The position numbers and the translations under genes are program-made. 64,000 bases of DNA. Source: UBA5018 sp947463165. Its GTDB lineage: Bacteria; Cyanobacteriota; Cyanobacteriia; PCC-6307; Cyanobiaceae. Shown here piece after piece: positions 61,613-64,000 of the stretch (within the stretch, counting starts at the first letter, position 1; each line of letters opens with the position of its first letter). The stretch spans positions 1 to 64,000 of the forward strand of contig CALRTY020000021.1 of the NCBI GenBank assembly GCA_943371245.1, given 5' to 3'. Under the pieces are notes generated by a model. The model ran no database searches. It was not told where the DNA came from and worked only from the letters and a program-made list of their open reading frames with translations.

Positions 61613-61952
61613 GCGCAACCCTTTGGTAGACGAGTGGATCGCCAAAGCGGAAGGTGACTGGGACTGGACAGAACTCGATGTTGCCATGATCACCTCTCGC
61701 ATGCGTGATGGCTATGTTTATCACCTCCAACAGTGTGTCGAGAAACTCATCAAGGCGCTTTTACTGCAGCTTGGGCAAACATTCAGGAAAACTCATGATC
61801 TCGTGGCGTTATCACAATCAGGTGTGATGAACCGCTATCCAGGCTTTGACACCTCCACGGAGGAGCTCCTGGAGCTGAAGGAGATGGCCGGCCGCCTGCG
61901 CCAGGCGCTCTTGCTTCGTCTTACCTCCAGCCCCCAGGAGGAATCCAACTGA
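61605..61952 (+). CDS. HEPN-domain protein (toxin type)
   Basis: The 115-residue four-helix protein has WIAKAEGDWDWTELDVAMI, the candidate ribonuclease motif R-x5-H (RDGYVYH, about 36-42), the helix HLQQCVEKLIKALLLQLGQT and the conserved THDLVAL. It belongs to the PF05168-type HEPN branch rather than HepT, since the H-x-Y motif is missing. Paired with the overlapping MNT gene, and its TGA overlaps the next ATG (TGATG). Confidence 0.83.
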   Translation: MAERNPLVDEWIAKAEGDWDWTELDVAMITSRMRDGYVYHLQQCVEKLIKALLLQLGQTFRKTHDLVALSQSGVMNRYPGFDTSTEELLELKEMAGRLRQALLLRLTSSPQEESN

Positions 61953-64000
61953 TGGCCTACTACGGCATCCCCACCAAAGCGATCCACGAGCAATGGCTCG
62001 GGCTGGTGCAACCCGTGGGCCTGGTGGTGGCCCCGGCGGTGCTCACCAAATTGGAGCTGGTGCCCAACCAGAGCACCGCCTACATCTCCACGCTGCAGCT
62101 GCAGCTCAAGGGGCTGCTGGACGAGGTCGACGGGCTTAATGACCAACCCGTGAAGGTGGTGGCCAGCTTCCAGCAACTGGCCACCGAGTTACTCGATTGG
62201 GGCGAGGCTGATCTGGTTGAAGCCAGCGCACTGGAGACGCTGCCCGAGGTGGTGCTCAGCGAATACGGCGAAACCCTGCGCCCCACCCATGGCGTGCCCA
62301 AGCAGGAAGGGGAGGGGCTGCAGGGCCTGGTGCTCGATCTCACCCAGTGGCGCGATGCCAGCGACACGCTCAAACCCCAGTGGGGCCGCGATTTCGATTC
62401 ACCCTGGAACCCTGAGGGCAACGGCTGGGATGCCACGCCCCAGCAGCGCTTTGAGCGGTTGTTGAAGGAAACGGAGCACCCGATCGGATTGCTGTTCAAC
62501 GGCACTGAACTGCGGCTGGTTCATGCCCCCCGGGGTGAATCGAGCGGCCACATCACCTTGCCCCTCGAACCCATGGCCGAAGTGGCGGGCCGGCCGATGC
62601 TCGGCGCCCTGGAGATGCTGCTGGGGGTAGACCGGCTGTTCGGCGGCAACCCGGCGCAACGCTTGCCGGCGCTTTTAGCGGCCAGCCGCAAGAATCAGAA
62701 CGAGGTGAGCACCCGCCTGGCCGAGCAGGTGCTGGAAGCCCTGTGGGAATTGCTGCTCGGCTTCGATGCGGCCGAGCGTTTGGCGCAAGACTCCGGCCGC
62801 AACGTGCTGGGCGATCTCCCGAACAGCGAAGAGGGCCAGAAGCACCTCTATGGCGGCCTGATCACGGTGCTGCTGCGGCTGGTGTTTTTGCTCTATGCGG
62901 AAGACGAAGAATTGATGCCCAGAGATTCTCTCTACGGGCAGCATTACAGCGTTAGCGCCCTGGCCGACCGGCTGCGCCAGGAGCGCTTTGAGCATCAGAG
63001 CGCCATGGCCGATCGCCGCGGCGCCTGGGCGTCGCTGCTGAGTTTGTTCCGGCTGGTGTACGACGCCGGCGGCGCCGATCCTGCCTATCTGCCGGCCCGC
63101 CACGGAGAACTGTTCGACCCCGATGCCTACCCGTTCCTGGAGGGACGCGAATCAGACAGTTGCTATGACGACGGCATCCTCACCAACCTGCCCAGGCTCA
63201 GCGACGACGTCGTCGAAAAAGTGCTGAGCAAATTGATCTGGCTCGATGGTGAGCGGCTCAGTTATCGGGCTCTGGATGTGGAGCAGATCGGCTCGGTGTA
63301 CGAGGGGATTATGGGTTTCACGGTGCACCAGGCCAGGGGCCCCAGCGTGGGGATCACCTGCCAAAAGAGCACGATCACGGTGGTGGTGGATGTCGAGCAG
63401 TTGCTGGCCCAGAGCGGCAACAAGCGCGAAAAGTGGCTTGATGCACAGGCCGAAGTGGCACTAAAACTGCCCGCCAAGGTGAAGGAAGGCCTGAAGCAGG
63501 CGTCATCGCAGGCGGAGCTCTGCCTGGCCCTGGGCAACCGCCTCTCGCCCCACACCCCCAACGGCCTGGCGAGCGGCAGCCTCATCCTGCAGCCCACGGC
63601 CGAGCGGCGCCGCAGCGGCAGCCACTACACGCCAAGGGCGCTCACCGAACCGATCGTGGCCGAGGCCTTCCGCCCCTGGTTGGAGCGCTGCCACCACAAA
63701 CCCACGGCCGAGCAGATCCTGGCGCTGAAGGTGTGCGATCCGGCGATGGGGTCTGGCGCCTTTCTGGTGGCGGTGTGTCGTTTTCTAGCCGGCTGGCTGG
63801 TGCAGGCCTGGGAACGCGACGGCTATCCCGATGACTTCCGCCAGGAATGGGATAAGGACAACTACGCCCGTCGCCTGATCGCCCAGCGCTGCCTTTATGG
63901 CGTCGACAAAAATCCGTTTGCCGTGAACTTGGCCAAGTTGTCGCTCTGGCTGGTGACCCTCAGCAAGGAGTTGCCCTTCACCTTTGTGGATCACGCCCTC
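61952..64000 (+). CDS. drmMI: DISARM N6-adenine DNA methyltransferase DrmMI (partial)
   Basis: Begins at ATG 61952, overlapping the HEPN stop, and runs off the window after 683 codons. The N-terminal 590 residues (MAYYGIPTKAIHEQWLGLVQ onward) are an Eco57I/PglX-type helical region, including RRRSGSHYTPRALTEPIVAE just before the catalytic domain. The SAM-binding motif I is VCDPAMGSGAFLVAVCRF (about 594-611), followed by YGVDKNPFAVNLAKLSLWL. Motif IV (NPPY) should lie past the window end. In class 1 DISARM this enzyme marks host DNA. A BREX PglX-like protein is the alternative, but the adjacent DrmD favours DISARM. Confidence 0.82.
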   Translation, partial: MAYYGIPTKAIHEQWLGLVQPVGLVVAPAVLTKLELVPNQSTAYISTLQLQLKGLLDEVDGLNDQPVKVVASFQQLATELLDWGEADLVEASALETLPEVVLSEYGETLRPTHGVPKQEGEGLQGLVLDLTQWRDASDTLKPQWGRDFDSPWNPEGNGWDATPQQRFERLLKETEHPIGLLFNGTELRLVHAPRGESSGHITLPLEPMAEVAGRPMLGALEMLLGVDRLFGGNPAQRLPALLAASRKNQNEVSTRLAEQVLEALWELLLGFDAAERLAQDSGRNVLGDLPNSEEGQKHLYGGLITVLLRLVFLLYAEDEELMPRDSLYGQHYSVSALADRLRQERFEHQSAMADRRGAWASLLSLFRLVYDAGGADPAYLPARHGELFDPDAYPFLEGRESDSCYDDGILTNLPRLSDDVVEKVLSKLIWLDGERLSYRALDVEQIGSVYEGIMGFTVHQARGPSVGITCQKSTITVVVDVEQLLAQSGNKREKWLDAQAEVALKLPAKVKEGLKQASSQAELCLALGNRLSPHTPNGLASGSLILQPTAERRRSGSHYTPRALTEPIVAEAFRPWLERCHHKPTAEQILALKVCDPAMGSGAFLVAVCRFLAGWLVQAWERDGYPDDFRQEWDKDNYARRLIAQRCLYGVDKNPFAVNLAKLSLWLVTLSKELPFTFVDHAL

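Noticed and set aside
1..64000. tRNA, rRNA, tmRNA or other known structural RNA genes
   Set aside because: No T-arm-like GGTTCGAATCC pattern or other recognisable RNA core was found in any spacer by eye.

Overview
The window looks like a high-GC picocyanobacterium (Cyanobium, Vulcanococcus or freshwater/coastal Synechococcus type). The main support is psbA encoding photosystem II D1, ndhD of the NDH-1 complex, the menD/menB pair (phylloquinone-type naphthoquinone synthesis), several families known mainly from cyanobacteria (DevBCA exporter, DUF760, DUF1400, DUF2605, DUF4336), and a dense layout of short operons. The genus is inferred, not proven.

Layout. 1-4000 is gene-poor, with small or orphan genes (a winged-helix regulator, a lipoprotein, small membrane proteins). 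4002-7001 is a devBCA export operon on the minus strand. 7193-9683 has small genes, including a 54-residue double CxxCxGxG zinc protein, an NTF2-like protein and a bicupin. 9722-14714 (minus) holds murF, a membrane protein, glgA and an L,D-transpeptidase. 15904-24448 holds menB, menD, lepB, a DUF760 and a DUF4336 protein, psbA, a YccF protein and an M48 protease. 25480-39911 is mostly housekeeping: DUF697 protein, trpS, a GH104-like lysozyme, thrS, glucokinase, thrB, ndhD and an M3 oligopeptidase. 40112-46809 has rlmH, two DUF1400 hydrolases, a third alpha/beta hydrolase and a decayed histidine kinase. 46895-54022 has a gamma-glutamylcyclotransferase-like protein, an AAA+/polyferredoxin fusion, a GST, pgsA, a CBS protein and an epimerase.

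54258-64000 is a defence island. It reads as the left part of a class 1 DISARM locus: a SNF2 helicase (drmD) and an N6-adenine methyltransferase (drmMI, cut by the window end). A nucleotidyltransferase/HEPN toxin-antitoxin pair lies between these two genes, and a 51-codon relic of a second nucleotidyltransferase precedes the pair. A LysR-like regulator and a divergent P-loop kinase/WYL protein lie upstream.

A second theme is the spacers. About ten gene ends or intergenic regions carry degenerate tandem repeats with locus-specific units of 11-19 bp, and several of these arrays begin at a stop codon. Three coding sequences carry similar repeats, but there the units are 15, 18 and 21 bp, all multiples of three. 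None was seen in the defence island.
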